Shown one piece after another: positions 11,049 to 23,671 of a DNA stretch of 64,000 bases; the first letter of the stretch is position 1; each line of letters opens with the position of its first letter. This stretch comes from Falciphora oryzae (taxonomy: Eukaryota > Ascomycota > Sordariomycetes > Magnaporthales > Magnaporthaceae). The position numbers were made by a program, and so were the translations under genes. A model generated the notes under the pieces. The model was given only the letters and a program-made list of their open reading frames with translations, had not been told where the DNA came from and ran no database searches. The stretch lies in NCBI GenBank assembly GCA_000733355.1, contig JNVV01000030.1:62001-126000 (forward strand). Reading direction: 5' to 3'.

Positions 11049-14000
11049 CGTGGCCGGCAGTTGGATGGGATGTCGTGCAAGGGTGCGGGGATGGGACGAG
11101 ACACAAGGCGTCGCCCAGTGATGAGCTCTATACACGGCTCGCGGAGTACAGGAGGGGACAATGGTCACCAGGAGGATGGACTGGTACCAGAAAGGATGGC
11201 GGCAAAAACAGAGGTCACGGTGGGAGAGGGAGAAAGTCGAGGAGGGGTAGGGAAGTGATAAAAGGATCAGGGGGGAATGAAAGCGTCTGTCAGGCCAGCA
11301 GGGAAGCACAAGAATAAAAATATCACGGTGTATCTGGCCTCAGGGCTTGCCGTCGCTGCGCAGACCAAAGTGCCGATGAGCACGGATAGCAACAGTCGCC
11401 AGTGTGCGAAACCTGCTTTCTTTGTATTACCGAGCCTCAGTAAGCAAAGCACATCCCGACGGCGGGGGATGAGACGCGAACAGGAGGGGGTACACGCATC
11501 TTGAGAAGCTCAGCGGTCCAATCTGCTACTGTCCCTACCTATCTGTCTACCCTACCTATCTGTCTACCCTACCTACCCTACCTACCCTACCTACCCTACC
11601 TACCCTACCTACCCTACCTACCCTACCTACCCTACCTACCCTACCTACCCTACCTACCTTCCCAGGGCAGGGGAGAAGCAGTCCCGAGCCTCCAAGCATG
11701 TTCCCTCCTGCGATTTCGTCACGTCGACGAGCTTCCCCTCATCCCTGATCGCCCGCCGGCACTGCTTAGCCCCCTATTTCCGTAGTCGCGCAGCCAAACC
11801 CGGTTGGGTGGGATGGGATGGAATAGTATCTGCGAAACAAACAGCACCCAAAATGCACACGCCTCCCTCCTTGGCCCGTGGCGGCCTGGGTCACACGGCA
11901 GAAACGGAGGCTCGCTCTCGTTCGGCATGTCACAAACGACCAGTCGGTCGCTGCGATGGCAATACTTTCTTCTGTGGTGTTTATTTAGGGCGCGCAGGCT
12001 GCATGCTCGAGGGAGGGAGGGCTCCCAACCGGATTGGCGAGCCAGGCAAGGGGATGTGGCAGGCAGGGCCGACATGGAGGGTGGGATTCGCAGTGACCTC
12101 GACATGCGCGTGGATGTCATTGTTGTGTTCTGTCATTCCGAGGGGTTGCCATGTACGGTACTTTGGGCATCTACAAGGCGATAGGGAGGAAGCAACGAGC
12201 AAGCAGAACACCAAGCTACACGCTGGAGCCGGGGGTACGCCGGCCACACCGCGGTTCTGTGGGGGTTCCAAGGCGCAGAGCCTGGGCGAAGGGACCCGGT
12301 TCCCGAGCGTGGCCTGCAGCCAATGGTCGGCCGGTGCTTGATGGGCTCTTCTCTGCAGCCCCCTGTGGCCCAATAACACGATGCACTGGGCATTATGGCG
12401 GCAGGCCAAGCTTGGAGAGTGAGGGACAAGCTCGCCGAGTCAGCGGGCGTGAGCAGCCGCCCGCGGCGCAATGAGGGGCCGATGATGCGGGGTATCGCCC
12501 TACTGGCCCGGCCCTCGATCCAGTCGAGCAATTGAGTTCATCCCCTGTCCTGACCCAGGTGCATGTGCCTGGTAGTGCAAGCCGCCCGCTAGCTGGGTCT
12601 ACCCAGCTACAAGCACAAGTCCGTTGGGGCCTCCCGTGGCGCAGTTCTCAGCACTAGCCAGGATGCGAGACTCAGGCTCAGCACTACTGTAGCCTCGGTG
12701 GTGATCGTCGGACGGCCCGTCACCCGCGGATCCAGGACTGTCTCGTAGCCACTTGACAGCGATGCCAAAGACTAGAAAACGACCGGTTTTCACTCATCGT
12801 TAATCCCCACCCGCCAAGCATCTCCTCCTGCCCAAAGGATTCGGAAAAAGGCACGACAAGGCCAGTGACAGCACGGTCATGCACAGACGACAGCCCCAAT
12901 GTCGAGGTGCCCGGTGGAGGGCCTGTGCTTGGCGGACTAGCGAAAACCCGGGGGAGGGGTAGATTCACTTGGCATTGAGCGGCGCCCACCTTATGGGGTC
13001 GTTCGTCGTCTAGACATGCCTCGGCCGAGTCCAGCTGATTTATCGTGGGTTTGCGCCCATTGCCACCCGCCGTGCTGGTTTTTGGAGCTTGTGCCTAAAG
13101 AGGCTGTCCTCCAGCGGCGGGACCAGGGTTGGCGTCGGAGAGAAGACGACCGTTGGAATGGAAATGCGCGGCAGCACCATCACACGGCCCCCTCGACCCC
13201 TGTTCGCCGCCCAGCGCCTAGGTTCCGCAAGCCACTAATACCATATCTTTTTTTTTGGTTTCGTTTGCCCATGCCAAAAGCCTGAGCGTGGGAAACACGA
13301 AGATCCGTTTGCATCGATTGTGGACCGGCGGCGGGTCTCTGGGATTTCGTTTTGGGCCACCTGCACACCTCTGTCAGACCAGGGTGACAGCAGCCACGCG
13401 AACAACGACACCCTCGTTTTCCCTGCTTCCGTCTCATTGCAGGTGATGCAACGACGCATCACTGTGATTGTGTACTAAAGTAATCACCCACCCTCGGGTA
13501 CCTACCAGGCCCCCCTGTGTCTGACCTATACCAAATACGGCCAAATCGACGTGGGTACCCATCCCCTTCCAAAAAAGATACTGATTGCAAATTTTTCTGC
13601 AAGAGCGCCCCATCCAAAGAGCCGGCCAACGAGGGCCAAAAATTGGAGCAATAGAGGTATCGCGATCACGATCGCGTCAATTTTTTTTCTATTATTTTGG
13701 ACCTTCGACCTCTAGAGGTTCAGAAGTACGTCGTTCCCCTACCAAAATTATATGCGTCCCCTATTGGCCTCGAACCCCCGCGGTGGGCCGGCCAGGGCCC
13801 CCATTACTAGTGCGGAACGTGGATGCGGGTGACTATTTACGCCTAGCCTCTAGTATGGCTGACAGCACATCCAGGAGAAGAAGGTGGGGGTGCAGAGCGA
13901 GATGGGAAGGTTGCTTTGAAGCATATCCCGGCCACCAGTCGGATCCCATTGTTTATCGTTTTTTTTTTTTTTTTTTTTTTTTTTCTCTTTCCCATGTTCA

Positions 14001-17000
14001 ATTTTGGATCCTGTAAAGCGGGCCTGTCCATAGGGCACCATCTCCAGTTTTTGCGCCCTATACGGGGCTGTGTAGTAATGTGATACATCGACCGACTCCC
14101 CTTATCTCGGGTCAACGTCCTCGCCATCACAGCCCCCCTGAGATAGCTCAGCCTCAAAAGGCCCGACACCACGGACGCTGTCCATAGCCATGCATCCTGG
14201 GGATTTAATATCGCGCGGTTTGACCATGAGGGGGCATTTCCATGTTCTAGGCTTTCTGATGGCCGACATACAAACCTTGCCAGGACCAGGCGTATTTCGA
14301 GGTTGCAGCCTGTGTTTACGCCCTGCAGGCACCCTGAACGATACTGGCCCCAGTATTCAAACATCGGCAGTTCATTCTCTAAGCAGAAGCGCGGCAGTGG
14401 CTGCATGTTAGTGGACAACTATCCCGCCTTTGCAATGGGCGGCAGATGGGTCACGTTTTCATGAACGAAACGGGGCTGGGAGACTCCACCCGCGTGAACA
14501 CCGATCGAGGGCTGGATCTCGATGGGTATGGGGCAGATGGATAGCTGCTGGGTAAAGCAGAGAAGATGGAAGATAGGGAATCAATGTGGACCGGAATGGT
14601 CCCGGTGTTGTCTCGATATTATCCGAATCTGGTTGCTGTGAGGCGCGATCGAAAAGGGATAAGGTGTGCGAGGAAGAACTGCCTTCCGAGTGCCGTTAGT
14701 GCCCATAGGGATCAATCCTGGGTCGGCGGCAATGGCTGCCTGCTTCTAGCCGCTAATAGGTTGCTCGGCCCCTGGTCCCGCCGGCCAGGGGGTGTGAAGG
14801 TGTGGTGTAAAGGTTGCGGGATCGAGCCTCCTATTCCCATTCACGCTGCGTATTGTTCTCCCTCAACACGCACGCCGCCCCCTCTTCCACCTCCCTTTCG
14901 TTGTGGTTCACATCGCCTGCAGACTGGGCGTTGAGGTCATCCATGTCGGGTTTCGGTCGTGTGCTGAGGAAGTTCGAGTCTGTCGAGGGAATGCAGAGGG
15001 GCGAGGTGTGGCATTATTGGGATCACTCCGAGGCGGGAATGTCACTTGCAACCGTCGTGGCCGTACTTATCCATGTTGTGAAAATGGTATTTGCGGGCCG
15101 GTACAGAGATTTCTTGTCTTTTCCTTCAAATATTCAAAGGCCGTGATGCTCCCTTTTGTACTACATTTTCCCATTTCCATCAGGCCAGAAAATTGCCTCA
15201 TTCATTATCTCTGCGGCTAGAAATTCCTAACCTCGGATCGTCTCGGAAGGCCCCGTATGTGAACACATGTGTCCTGCCGGTCCCTTGGAGATGAGGGACG
15301 AAAACTTTTCGTCTTGGCCTCGGGCTGTTTTCACCGCCTGTTTTTCTTGAACCTGTTGCCGAGCTATCGGCGTTGGGCCCGGCTGTCTTGTTTTGTTCCG
15401 GGGGCACCGAAAACTGGCGTTAATATCTGCCGATATCAGGCCCACCGTGGGCCAGCGGCTCGATATCCAATGGCGCCAGCCAAGCGCCAAGTGCTGCAGA
15501 GCCTCCTGAGGACCAACGCGGCCCCTGTCAGGCCACACTAGTTCCCCTTCCCCCGCACGATGGGGGCACGAAAAGGGAGGGTGCGGTACCTCCCACCCAG
15601 TGCCAGAAATAGACGCCAATCGCTTGTGGGCAGCTACGCCCACCTGCCGGCCGTGATCAGTGATCACAGATGGTGATTACGGCGAGATCTGACCAACCCA
15701 AGCTACTTAAGCCGCTGACCCTACACGTTTTAGCCTCGGTTTTTACTCGGCCGCCGGGCGGGGATCGTCCGGCGTCGCGGACTTCACACCGGCATGGGAT
15801 GGCGACATGCACGCGACCCCGCCATGTCCGCCCGTCGGCGTCATGATGGTGATGGCAGTGTTTGGCATGTTGTTTGCGACGGCTTCGACAGAATACTCTT
15901 TTACAAGAAACCGTTACCACATGACCCATCAGCCCGAGGACCAGCATGACGAGCCTTCCCTCTGACCGGCCCTTAATTTATTCCGTTGCCGTGAATGGAT
16001 GGATGCAATGTTGTTTAGCTTTGTGCTACTCAGGATGCCGGTGCTTAGGTGCGTCCCTGGCGAAAGCAACACCGGCGAATGTTGCGTTCTTGGTAGCCAT
16101 CATCCAGTGGCCGCAGCGTTTTGCCCGCATTGGGACGTAGCAGCAGCAGCTCTGATCTCGCGTCTCCCAAAAAAAAAAAAAAAAAAAGGAAAAAAAAACC
16201 CCCAGTGGAAAAAACCTCGCAGACGTCGCAACCCTCCTCGTCCTGGCGCCCGGCAACCACGAACAACCTGCTCACCCACGCATTCTCCAGAGGCCCCAAG
16301 CCCCGAATCCCGACGCCGCGCCGAGCTGGACACCATCGCTAGTGGCTGATGTTCCTGTAATCATCCCGCCAAAAACAAAACAGAGTGTGGTTGGGCTGTC
16401 TTTCGTCCTCTTGTGCCGCCTCGGCCTAGTCTAGGTGCCAGTCTGCTGGGAGCGGAGTTGTGCGGTGGAGGATGGAATTGGGTTGCTTGTTGCCTGCCGA
16501 GCATCCCATTTTCGGCACGTACCCCCTTGTTACCCCATGCTTGGCTCCCCCAAAGCCATACGATACAAGCCGCCCAGACTTCTTGGAGAATTCGGGGGAA
16601 ACAGCACGCGCAGCCAAGAACGGCCCCTTCACTGAACTCCCCGCACTGCAACTCGTGTGGATGTTGAAATGGGGTAGAATGAGACCAAAGAAACAAGGAC
16701 GACATCGCAGGAAGCGCTGCTTCGTGCCCACACGTCTACGTAAGCTTTCGAGGGCACTCGGCATTCTCTGCCGGCTTGGCTTCTCCATATCGTCCGAACA
16801 CACGTGGAGTCGTGGGCCTGACAGGCAGCCTGCAGCGTCGCTGCTGCTCTGTCAACGGTGCTGTGTTCCGGGCGCCTGTTCGGAAGACTTCCGGGGGCCG
16901 GTGACCGGTGCAGCAGGTTCCCGTCGTCGGAAAAGCACCGTGGCCGCCAAGGCTTTTGTTGCGCTGCTCTGTGCTGGCCCAACATCACCAACCAAAATAA

Positions 17001-17200
17001 TCCAAGCACAACAGTATCAAAATGCAACTGCGTAGATTGTCTGCCTGGTTTCGATTATACATCCATACATAGGAAATACAGAACGCTGCCTTGTTCGAAT
17101 GGCGACACTAGTTTTCCCTGCGCACATGTAGCCGTGACAAGCCCTAGAATCAACTGCGCGACACCAATGCTGGCGGGAATGTGCTCGTAACACTCCTCCA
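11049..17200. other. Six-kilobase region without recognisable gene
   Basis: No open frame here carries a recognisable domain, and none joins by introns into a family I know. It contains the minisatellite at 11561-11659, a T homopolymer at about 13960-13984 and an A-rich run at about 16169-16198. The stretch around 13540-13760 is visibly richer in A+T than the flanks. The proximal 300 bp presumably hold the sulfate permease promoter. Decayed repeats or non-coding transcripts are possible but not supported by a specific signal. Confidence 0.5.
11561..11659. repeat. 9-bp minisatellite, unit TACCCTACC
   Basis: About eleven near-perfect tandem copies of TACCCTACC (a doublet of TACC with one extra C), preceded by two diverged TATCTGTC-containing units. 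Read on the plus strand it would give a Leu-Pro-Tyr repeat, but there is no gene around it, so I treat it as simple repeat DNA. Confidence 0.9.
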
Positions 17201-18637
17201 TCACAACTCAGGAGCCTGCTCGGCCTCACCCTTGGGGCGGCGCTGGTAGTCCTCAAATAGATTGGCGTCCGACTTGACGACGGGGTCGGGCTTGGGGTTG
17301 TTGATGGTCTTGAGGAACTTCTCGGCGGCCTCGGGGTCGTCGGCAAAGAGCGTGTCGGCGACCTGGCGCTGCGGGGTGTCGCCGAGCCACTGGAACAGCG
17401 AAAAGTCGCGGAACTCATCGGCGCGGAAAACCTCGAGCATCTCAAGCGGCTCGTCGCCAATGTTCTCGACAAAGTGGCCATTGTTGGCCGGCACGATGCC
17501 GACGTCGCCGGGAACGTAGTTGAAGGTGCGGGCGGTGCCCTCGGCCGCGAAGATGGTGACGCGCGCCTTGCCGCGCAGGAAGAAGGACCACTCGTCGGCG
17601 TTGGGGTGCCAGTGCATCTCGCGGATCGCGCCGGGCTCGATGATTGCGTGGGCGGCCGCGATGGTCTTGGAGATGGGGAAGTTCTTGGAGTCGGTGATGC
17701 GCACCTCGCCGCCGCTAGCCTTGATGGGCTCCTGGTCGAGCATCTTGTGGCTGAACTTGTACTTGCTCTTCTTGACGTGGCTGCCGCGCGGGCGCTCCTC
17801 GTCGATGGGACCCGGCACGGAGCCCTTGAAAATGTACTTCTCGCCCTTGGGCAGGTGCTCGAAGATCTCAGGCCGCAGGTTGAAGTTCTTGCTGATGACT
17901 GACTTGGGCGTGTGGGCGAGCCAGTCGGTCAGCACAAACGTCGACTCCTCGGAGAAGCGGCCGTCGTCGAAGACGAGCAGGAACTCGGTGCCGTTCTCGC
18001 TCAGGCCCTGCAGCGAGTGCGGCACGCCCGAGGGGAAGTACCACAGGTCGCCCTTCTTCAGGTCGTCGACAAAGTTGCCGCCCTCGTAGTCGAGGCCCGT
18101 GATGCGCACCTCGCCGTCGAGCACGTAGGCCCACTCGGCTTCCTTGTGCCAGTGCAGCTCGCGGATGACGCCCTGGCCCAGGCGCATGTTGACGCTGGCT
18201 AGCTGCGTCGACGTGCCGAGCTCGCGCACCGTGGTCTGGCGCGTCCAGCCGCCCTCCTCGATGCGGATGTGCGAGTCGGCAAACGACCAGCGCATGTTTG
18301 CGATGTTGCCGCTGTCGGTGCTGGGCGGCCGCACCATGTCGGGGCTCTGGCGGGAGCGCTCCTTGTTCCACGGGCCCAGGACTGAGGCTCCCTCTCCGTT
18401 TCTCCAGGGCAGGGGGTCAAGACCCTCGCGATCCGGGTCGACGAAGCGGTCGAGAGGATCTCTATGGCCGGGGGTGTAGGGCTTTTGCTTGGACGAGCCG
18501 GTCTTCTTGTTGAAGGTGTAATACTTGTCGGGGAGCTCCAGGCCCTTGGCGAGACGCTGCTGGGGGCTGTCGCGGTGGGGAGAGGCGGCCACCAGCCCGG
18601 AGAGGGCGGCGCCGAGGACCAACTGCTTGACGTGCAT
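17201..18637 (-). CDS. Secreted bicupin oxalate decarboxylase
   Basis: A single exon of 478 residues. I start at 18637 because MHVKQLVLGAALSGLVAASP is a clear secretion signal; an in-frame ATG 27 nt upstream would put a charged peptide before it. Both cupin domains keep their Mn ligands: His162, His164, Glu168 and His207 in domain 1 (ELHWHKEAEW, GVPHSL), and His342, His344, Glu349 and His388 in domain 2 (EMHWHPNADEW, NNGHFVEN). A SEES lid follows domain 1 (229-232) and resembles the SENS lid whose glutamate marks decarboxylase rather than oxidase activity in Bacillus OxdC. The enzyme should turn oxalate into formate and CO2 outside the cell or in the wall, which detoxifies acid and raises pH. 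It stands alone in the window. Confidence 0.93.
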   Translation of the reverse strand: MHVKQLVLGAALSGLVAASPHRDSPQQRLAKGLELPDKYYTFNKKTGSSKQKPYTPGHRDPLDRFVDPDREGLDPLPWRNGEGASVLGPWNKERSRQSPDMVRPPSTDSGNIANMRWSFADSHIRIEEGGWTRQTTVRELGTSTQLASVNMRLGQGVIRELHWHKEAEWAYVLDGEVRITGLDYEGGNFVDDLKKGDLWYFPSGVPHSLQGLSENGTEFLLVFDDGRFSEESTFVLTDWLAHTPKSVISKNFNLRPEIFEHLPKGEKYIFKGSVPGPIDEERPRGSHVKKSKYKFSHKMLDQEPIKASGGEVRITDSKNFPISKTIAAAHAIIEPGAIREMHWHPNADEWSFFLRGKARVTIFAAEGTARTFNYVPGDVGIVPANNGHFVENIGDEPLEMLEVFRADEFRDFSLFQWLGDTPQRQVADTLFADDPEAAEKFLKTINNPKPDPVVKSDANLFEDYQRRPKGEAEQAPEL

Positions 18638-20123
18638 TCTTGTGGGAGAGGCTACCTCTGGCAAGAGATAGAGCTAGGAGAAGGTAGGGCAAGAAAAACA
18701 AACAACGAACGGCCTGCGAAACGCTGTAAGAGGGCAGAGAAACTTTGGCAAGCTTCAATTCTTCTGCTGTCTCTGCGCCCGAGCGAGCACAAGATGGGGG
18801 GAGATGGTTGCTTACTGGAGGCCCGCTGTAGCTTCCTTGCGCTGCATCTGGTCTGTCTCCATGTGCCTGAATTGGAGAAGCGCCGGCCTCCCTTATATCG
18901 TCATCGCCCATGCGAGGGCGGGCCTCGGGTGGGATGAGTTAAGCCGGCGTGTGGGGGCAGCAGCAGTCACCCTCGCTTCCCCAGTGTTGTCGCCAACGAC
19001 GGAGACGGGCGCTCCAGGGCGCATGGATCGAACCATGATGACTCTATAGTGATGAGCCAGGTCGTTTCTGTTTTCTTTCCCAGCGCAACCCCTGCATCAA
19101 TGCCTGCGTCGTCGCCGCATTTCCCCTCAGAAGCGCCCCCGCAGCTGGGGAGGGTCCGGTCTGGCCAGGCTGGTTTAGGCAAAACCGACCAAGAACAGCC
19201 CGCTGCTAGGGCCAGAAGCCAAGAGGGGAAGGCGAGCTGTGACGTCGGGTTGGTTCTGGGGTCCTCCTCGACCAGGCATCCTGGCGCGCTGCCGTGGTGC
19301 GTAAACCGTACCAGCCCTGGGGTTTGGCGGGTTTCGCCCGAGAGAAGGCCGAAAGATGCCAGATGCCGGGGGCCAAGCAATCTGGCGCAGTGGTTTGGCG
19401 TGAGAGGAGAGGGCACCAATGGCTGCGTGGCTTTGATTGAAGTGTTGCATCGCCAGGGGCAGCCTTTGTGCCGGCAACTGCCAATGGTGTGCCAGCCGAT
19501 GTCAGCAGAAAACTCCATGTTCAGAAACGCATTCTCTTGGAAAGAATTGGCGATGCGGGAGGTGCAGAAGTGATTGAGGAGGGTGGCCAAGAAGCAAGCG
19601 CCAACGCTCCAGCAACGGTTGCCAACCTCGGCATGGAATCCGTCTTGGTACTTGCTGCGACAGTGTGAATTTGGCGCTGGTCGCCCACCATCCACCCGCA
19701 AATACCACCAAAGGCCGTGCTTCCCGGCGCCGTCACACGGTAGCACAGAGGCCCAGGGACATGAATCAGAGCATGGCAGCTGGGTGACCTCAGCGGCCCC
19801 TCCCAAGAGAAGCTCCCCTGGCAGAGCTCAAGGCCAAAAAAAACCGCGTCTGCGATGGCCAAAGCAAGCCCGAGCTGATGCAGGCAGCGACGCCCTCCTC
19901 TTTTCCTCTTCCGTAGTTCTCTGGCAGACTCTGACTATTCAATTGGCCCCTCCCCTTCTTTTCTGTTGCCCTCCATCTCGCCCTCCCTGCAGAGATCAGG
20001 CCATTTTTTCTCATCACCGTCCGTCCTGTGAAGCTCCCTGGCTACATCCATCATACCCAACGAGCTATCATCGCTACGTACCTATTGTACACATACAATT
20101 GGTGCAGCCCTCCCAGCACAGAC
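18638..20123. other. Divergent intergenic region between oxalate decarboxylase and DUF1275 genes
   Basis: This is the shared upstream region of two divergently transcribed genes, with a TATA-like site for the decarboxylase at 18892-18898. The long open frame on the minus strand through 18967-19806 has no domain and I do not accept it as a gene. Confidence 0.6.
18892..18898 (-). promoter_or_regulatory. TATA-like box for oxalate decarboxylase
   Basis: On the minus strand the sequence reads CGATATAAGG, about 255 bp before the chosen start codon. It is the only TATAA-type site in the proximal promoter. Confidence 0.35.
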
Positions 20124-21022
20124 ATGAGCTCAACAACGGGATACGGCACCAACGCTGGCGCCAGGTTGCCCGGCTCGATTGGAGGCGACGAGGAGCAGTC
20201 ACTGCTACGCAATGGCAATGGCAACAGCGTGGCCACCAAAAAGTCGGTTCGCAAGAAGCTGATGGTCGATGTTCAGCGCGACTGGGCCGACCTGGTGCTG
20301 CTGTTCTGCTACATCATCACGGGCCTGCTGGACAGCTCGTCCATCTCCATCTGGGGGTCCTTTGTGTCCATGCAGACTGGTGAGTGATGGCGATGCGCCC
20401 TTTGTCATATGGTATGCCCGAGTGCCTAACAGCCAGTCCCCCAGGCAATACCGTCTACATCGGCCTCGGGCTCGCGGCCCCGTCCGAGTCGACGCGCTGG
20501 ATCAAGTCGCTCACCTCGCTCGGCTTCTTCTGCATCGGCTCCTTCTTCTTCAGCCGCTTCCACCGCGCCTTCGGCCCCAAGAAGCGCTGGGTCCTGGTGG
20601 CCTCGTTCGCCGTCCAGGCCGCCCTGTGCACCGCCGCCGCCGTAATCTTGACGTTCGGCCCCGTGGCGGGAGCCCACGACATCACCTGGAACGTGCTGGT
20701 GCCCATCGCCCTGATCGCTTTCCAGTCGTGCGGCCAGGCCGTCACCAGCCGCGCCCTCAAGTTCAACGCCCTGACCTCGGTCGTCCTGACCTCCATCTAC
20801 TGCGACCTCTTCAGCGACCCGGACCTGTTCGGCCTCCGCAACGCCGAGCGCAACCGCCGCGCGGGGGCCCCGCTTCTGCTGCTCTTTGGCGCCTTCTGCG
20901 GCGGGCTCATGGCCCACAGCAGCTTCGGCATCGCCGGCGCCCTGTGGACCGCCGCCGTCCTCAAGACCTTTATTGTCATTACCTGGTTCATTTGGCCCGC
21001 TGACCCGGCTTCTGAGGAATAG
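20124..21022 (+). CDS. DUF1275 (YoaK-type) membrane protein
   Basis: Two exons, 20124-20379 and 20445-21022, separated by a 65-nt GTGAGT..CCCCAG intron, give 277 residues. The join restores SFVSMQTGNTVYIGLGLA, the family's MTGN-type motif. About six hydrophobic segments follow, including FFCIGSFFFSRF, RWVLVASFAVQAAL and GALWTAAVLKTFIVITWF. The start at MSSTTGYG gives a hydrophilic N-terminus of usual length. The family is widespread in fungi and bacteria but has no firmly established function; it is thought to be a transporter-like integral membrane protein. The next two genes on the same strand are a dioxygenase and a permease, so it may belong with them, but co-expression is only a guess. 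Confidence 0.88.
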
Positions 21023-21728
21023 GCTGTCACTGGGTGAGGACGGCGCGGCCACGGAACAGAAAACAGCAGGAACACGTTGGCAGGGTCAAGTGCGGTACTA
21101 TCGTATGTATGTGTGCGTCTTCATCCTTACCAAGGACCAGGTACCAATAGCACCACTGCATTCAGGTCTGTATCGCTTACACACGCATACCCGACGCAAT
21201 GGAAAATTGGATAATACCTACGTAACAAATGGGCCACTGCATCTTCCCGATATCGCCCTCGTGCATCACAAGCACACACCGACTGCGTTGATCTCCAGCC
21301 GCAAACTGCGGGGCGCGGGCTCATGACGTCCCTTGGTGATGCAGGCCCCTCCCCTGAATTGGTCGCGCCGAGCTCTGGCGCAATCGCTTCAAAGTAATCA
21401 CGCAATCAGCTTCCACAACCAACGCCTTCTGCTGACCTGTCTGGGCTTCTGTGTCACGGAGCCGCTGCCCTCGGCCCAAACCGGCCTATCAGTTCCAGAA
21501 AAGGAATGCCGGCTGTTATCCAGGGTGCGACCTCGGGGGAGCGGCTAGGCGCGCTGCTCTGCGACAAGCAGACGCTTCAGCGGTCGGCCCCTGGATTGAG
21601 ACTCAAGGCCGCCATTGTCCAACTTCCGAACTCGCCGCTCCTCCGATACATATCCACACCACCAGCCTAAGCTCTGAAGGCCGCGTAGGAGAGATAAAGT
21701 GACAGACATTCGATACCCTCAACCCAAA

Positions 21729-22976
21729 ATGGCCCCTGGAATCCTCGTCTCAGAGCCCGAGCCGGCCGCGCGCAACGACGAAGCCGACCTGTCCATCTTC
21801 CCAGACGGCATCCGCACCTCGGGCCAGCACAACCCCATCTACGAGCTCCTGGAGCCGTACGACAGGTTCCCCAAGGAGATCACGGGCCCCACGGTCTGGC
21901 GCAAGGAGCGCTTCGAGGCCGACCCCGCCGCCTGGACGCACCGCCTCACCGACGCTGAGGTCGCCGAGCTGGGCGCCGCGGCCGACACCTTCATCGCGAG
22001 CGGGACCGACCTGACCGGCATCAGCAAGTCCAACTTCCCCCTGCCCCAGCTCGGCAAGGTCTTCGCCGCCCTGCGCGCCGACCTGCTCGACGGCAAGGGC
22101 TTCGTGCTCTTCAAGGGCTTCCCGGCAGACGCCTGGGGCCCGCACAAGACGGCGGTCGGCTACATGGGGCTGGGCACGCACCTGGGCTACTTCGTCTCCC
22201 AGAACGGGCGCGGCCACGTGCTGGGCCATGTCAAGGACGTGGGCGACGACGCGACGCAGACCCACCACGTGCGCATCTACCGCACCACGGCCCGCCAGTT
22301 CTTCCACGCCGACGACGGCGACCTCGTCGGGCTCCTGTGCGTCCATCGCGCCGCTGAGGGAGGGGAGAGCGACCTGGTCAGCATCCACGCCGTCTGGAAT
22401 GATCTCCAACAAAATCATTCGGACGTCGCCGAGCTCCTGACGAAACCCATCTGGTACTTTGACCGCAAGGGCGAGGTCAGCGAGGGCCAGGAGGAGTGGA
22501 CGCGCCAGCCCGTCTTCTACATCGAGCCCGGCGGGAAGCGCCGCGTGTTTTGCAAGTTCGACCCGTACTACGTCCGCAGCCTGGCCCGTTTCTCCGACAA
22601 GGGGCTCGTCCCAGCCCTGAGCGAGGAGCAGCAGCGCGCGATTACCATCCTCGAGGAGACGTGTCAGCGCCTGGCGCTGCACATGGTGCTCGAGGTCGGC
22701 GACATCCAGTTCCTGAGCAACGTCCACATCCTTCACGCCAGGACAGCATACGGGGGTAGGTTCGGTTCTTGCTCGTATCCATGCGCCGCTCAGATCGACT
22801 AACTTCTGACAGACTACCCTCCCCCGGCCCCGCGGCGCCACCTGTTGCGACTGTGGCTAGCGACCCCTGAGGGTGAGGGAGGTTGGGTTTTGCCGTTTCC
22901 AGACAGCAACGAGAAGAAGCGAGGCGGGATCCAAGTCAACAACAACCCTCCGCGGTGTCCGCTAGATGCCGAATAG
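21729..22976 (+). CDS. TauD/TfdA-family Fe(II)/2-oxoglutarate dioxygenase
   Basis: Exons 21729-22755 and 22813-22976 flank a 57-nt GTAGGT..GACAG intron and yield 396 residues. The start is an ATG in AAAATGG context after a hydrophobic-free leader. The iron site is visible: FFHADDGD gives His193 and Asp195, and NVHILHART gives the distal His336. The join creates ARTAYGDYPPPAPRRHLLRL, the conserved C-terminal block with the 2-oxoglutarate-binding arginine, which would be lost if the intron were retained. Fungal members include sulfonate/taurine and aryl-sulfonate dioxygenases as well as uncharacterised clavaminate-synthase-like proteins, so the substrate is open. The next gene, an allantoate-permease-type transporter, is the class often found beside such enzymes. 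Confidence 0.9.
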
Positions 22977-23671
22977 GATTTTGCTTGTAGAGCGTGTGTT
23001 TCCCTTTACAGTATACAGTTTATTTTTTATTCTTTTGCTGCTATGTAACCTGCCACTCCTTTCCCATGGTGTTTATTCTCTGGTTCAACGAAACGGCTGG
23101 ACAGGAACCCCAGGTCATTATTCCACAGCTGAAAGCATCACGGCCCCCACGAAACGGCCGAAAGCTACCCCCGTTCAATTCCACCATCGCACTGCCGCTA
23201 CCCACTCTGTTATCGCCGCGTGGAGAAGTTCGTGTCGCCATGTGGAGACCCCTGGGCTCGTCATATCGCCGAGCCATGGCGACATCAGCAGTGTACTCTG
23301 ATTGGCCCACGTCTCGTGCGGTGTCGCGATGGAGCCAAGATCGATCTCCGGTGCGAACCATACACGATGCCATGACCGACCGCTGGAATCTGCCTGGGGA
23401 GCATCTATGGCGAAATCCAGGCGTGACCCCTGCCGGCTGGGCTCCGGTAGTGAGTTGGTTATCCGGTCGAGATCCGCCAGAGAGGAAGGCTGGGAGCCAT
23501 GGCGTGTGAAATGTAGCATTCGACGGACGGGAATCTATACAAAGAAGCCAAAATCCCAGCCTGTCCGCCTTCAGAGCCCTCCAGAGCCGCTAGTCTTTAT
23601 GCCTGGAGATGCGGTGCTGTCTGCGACTCCTGCTATAGAACCGGCCCAAGAAGCAAAGAACAAAACCCATC
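22977..23671. other. Intergenic region between dioxygenase and permease genes
   Basis: Contains the dioxygenase 3' flank and the permease promoter. No gene, RNA or repeat is recognisable here. Confidence 0.6.

Noticed and set aside
11501..11785. Open frame encoding a Leu-Pro-Tyr repeat
   Set aside because: Arises from the 9-bp minisatellite having no stop codon; no coding context on either side.
13843..14418. 191-codon minus-strand frame with a poly-lysine stretch
   Set aside because: The lysines come from a T homopolymer at 13960-13984; the rest has no recognisable feature.
18967..19806. 279-codon open frame on the minus strand between the oxalate decarboxylase and DUF1275 genes
   Set aside because: No domain, irregular composition with many Trp/Cys, and it fills a divergent promoter region; GC-rich DNA yields such frames by chance.
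21750..22841. 363-codon minus-strand frame opposite the dioxygenase
   Set aside because: Antisense shadow; no family motifs, while the plus strand carries the complete dioxygenase signature.
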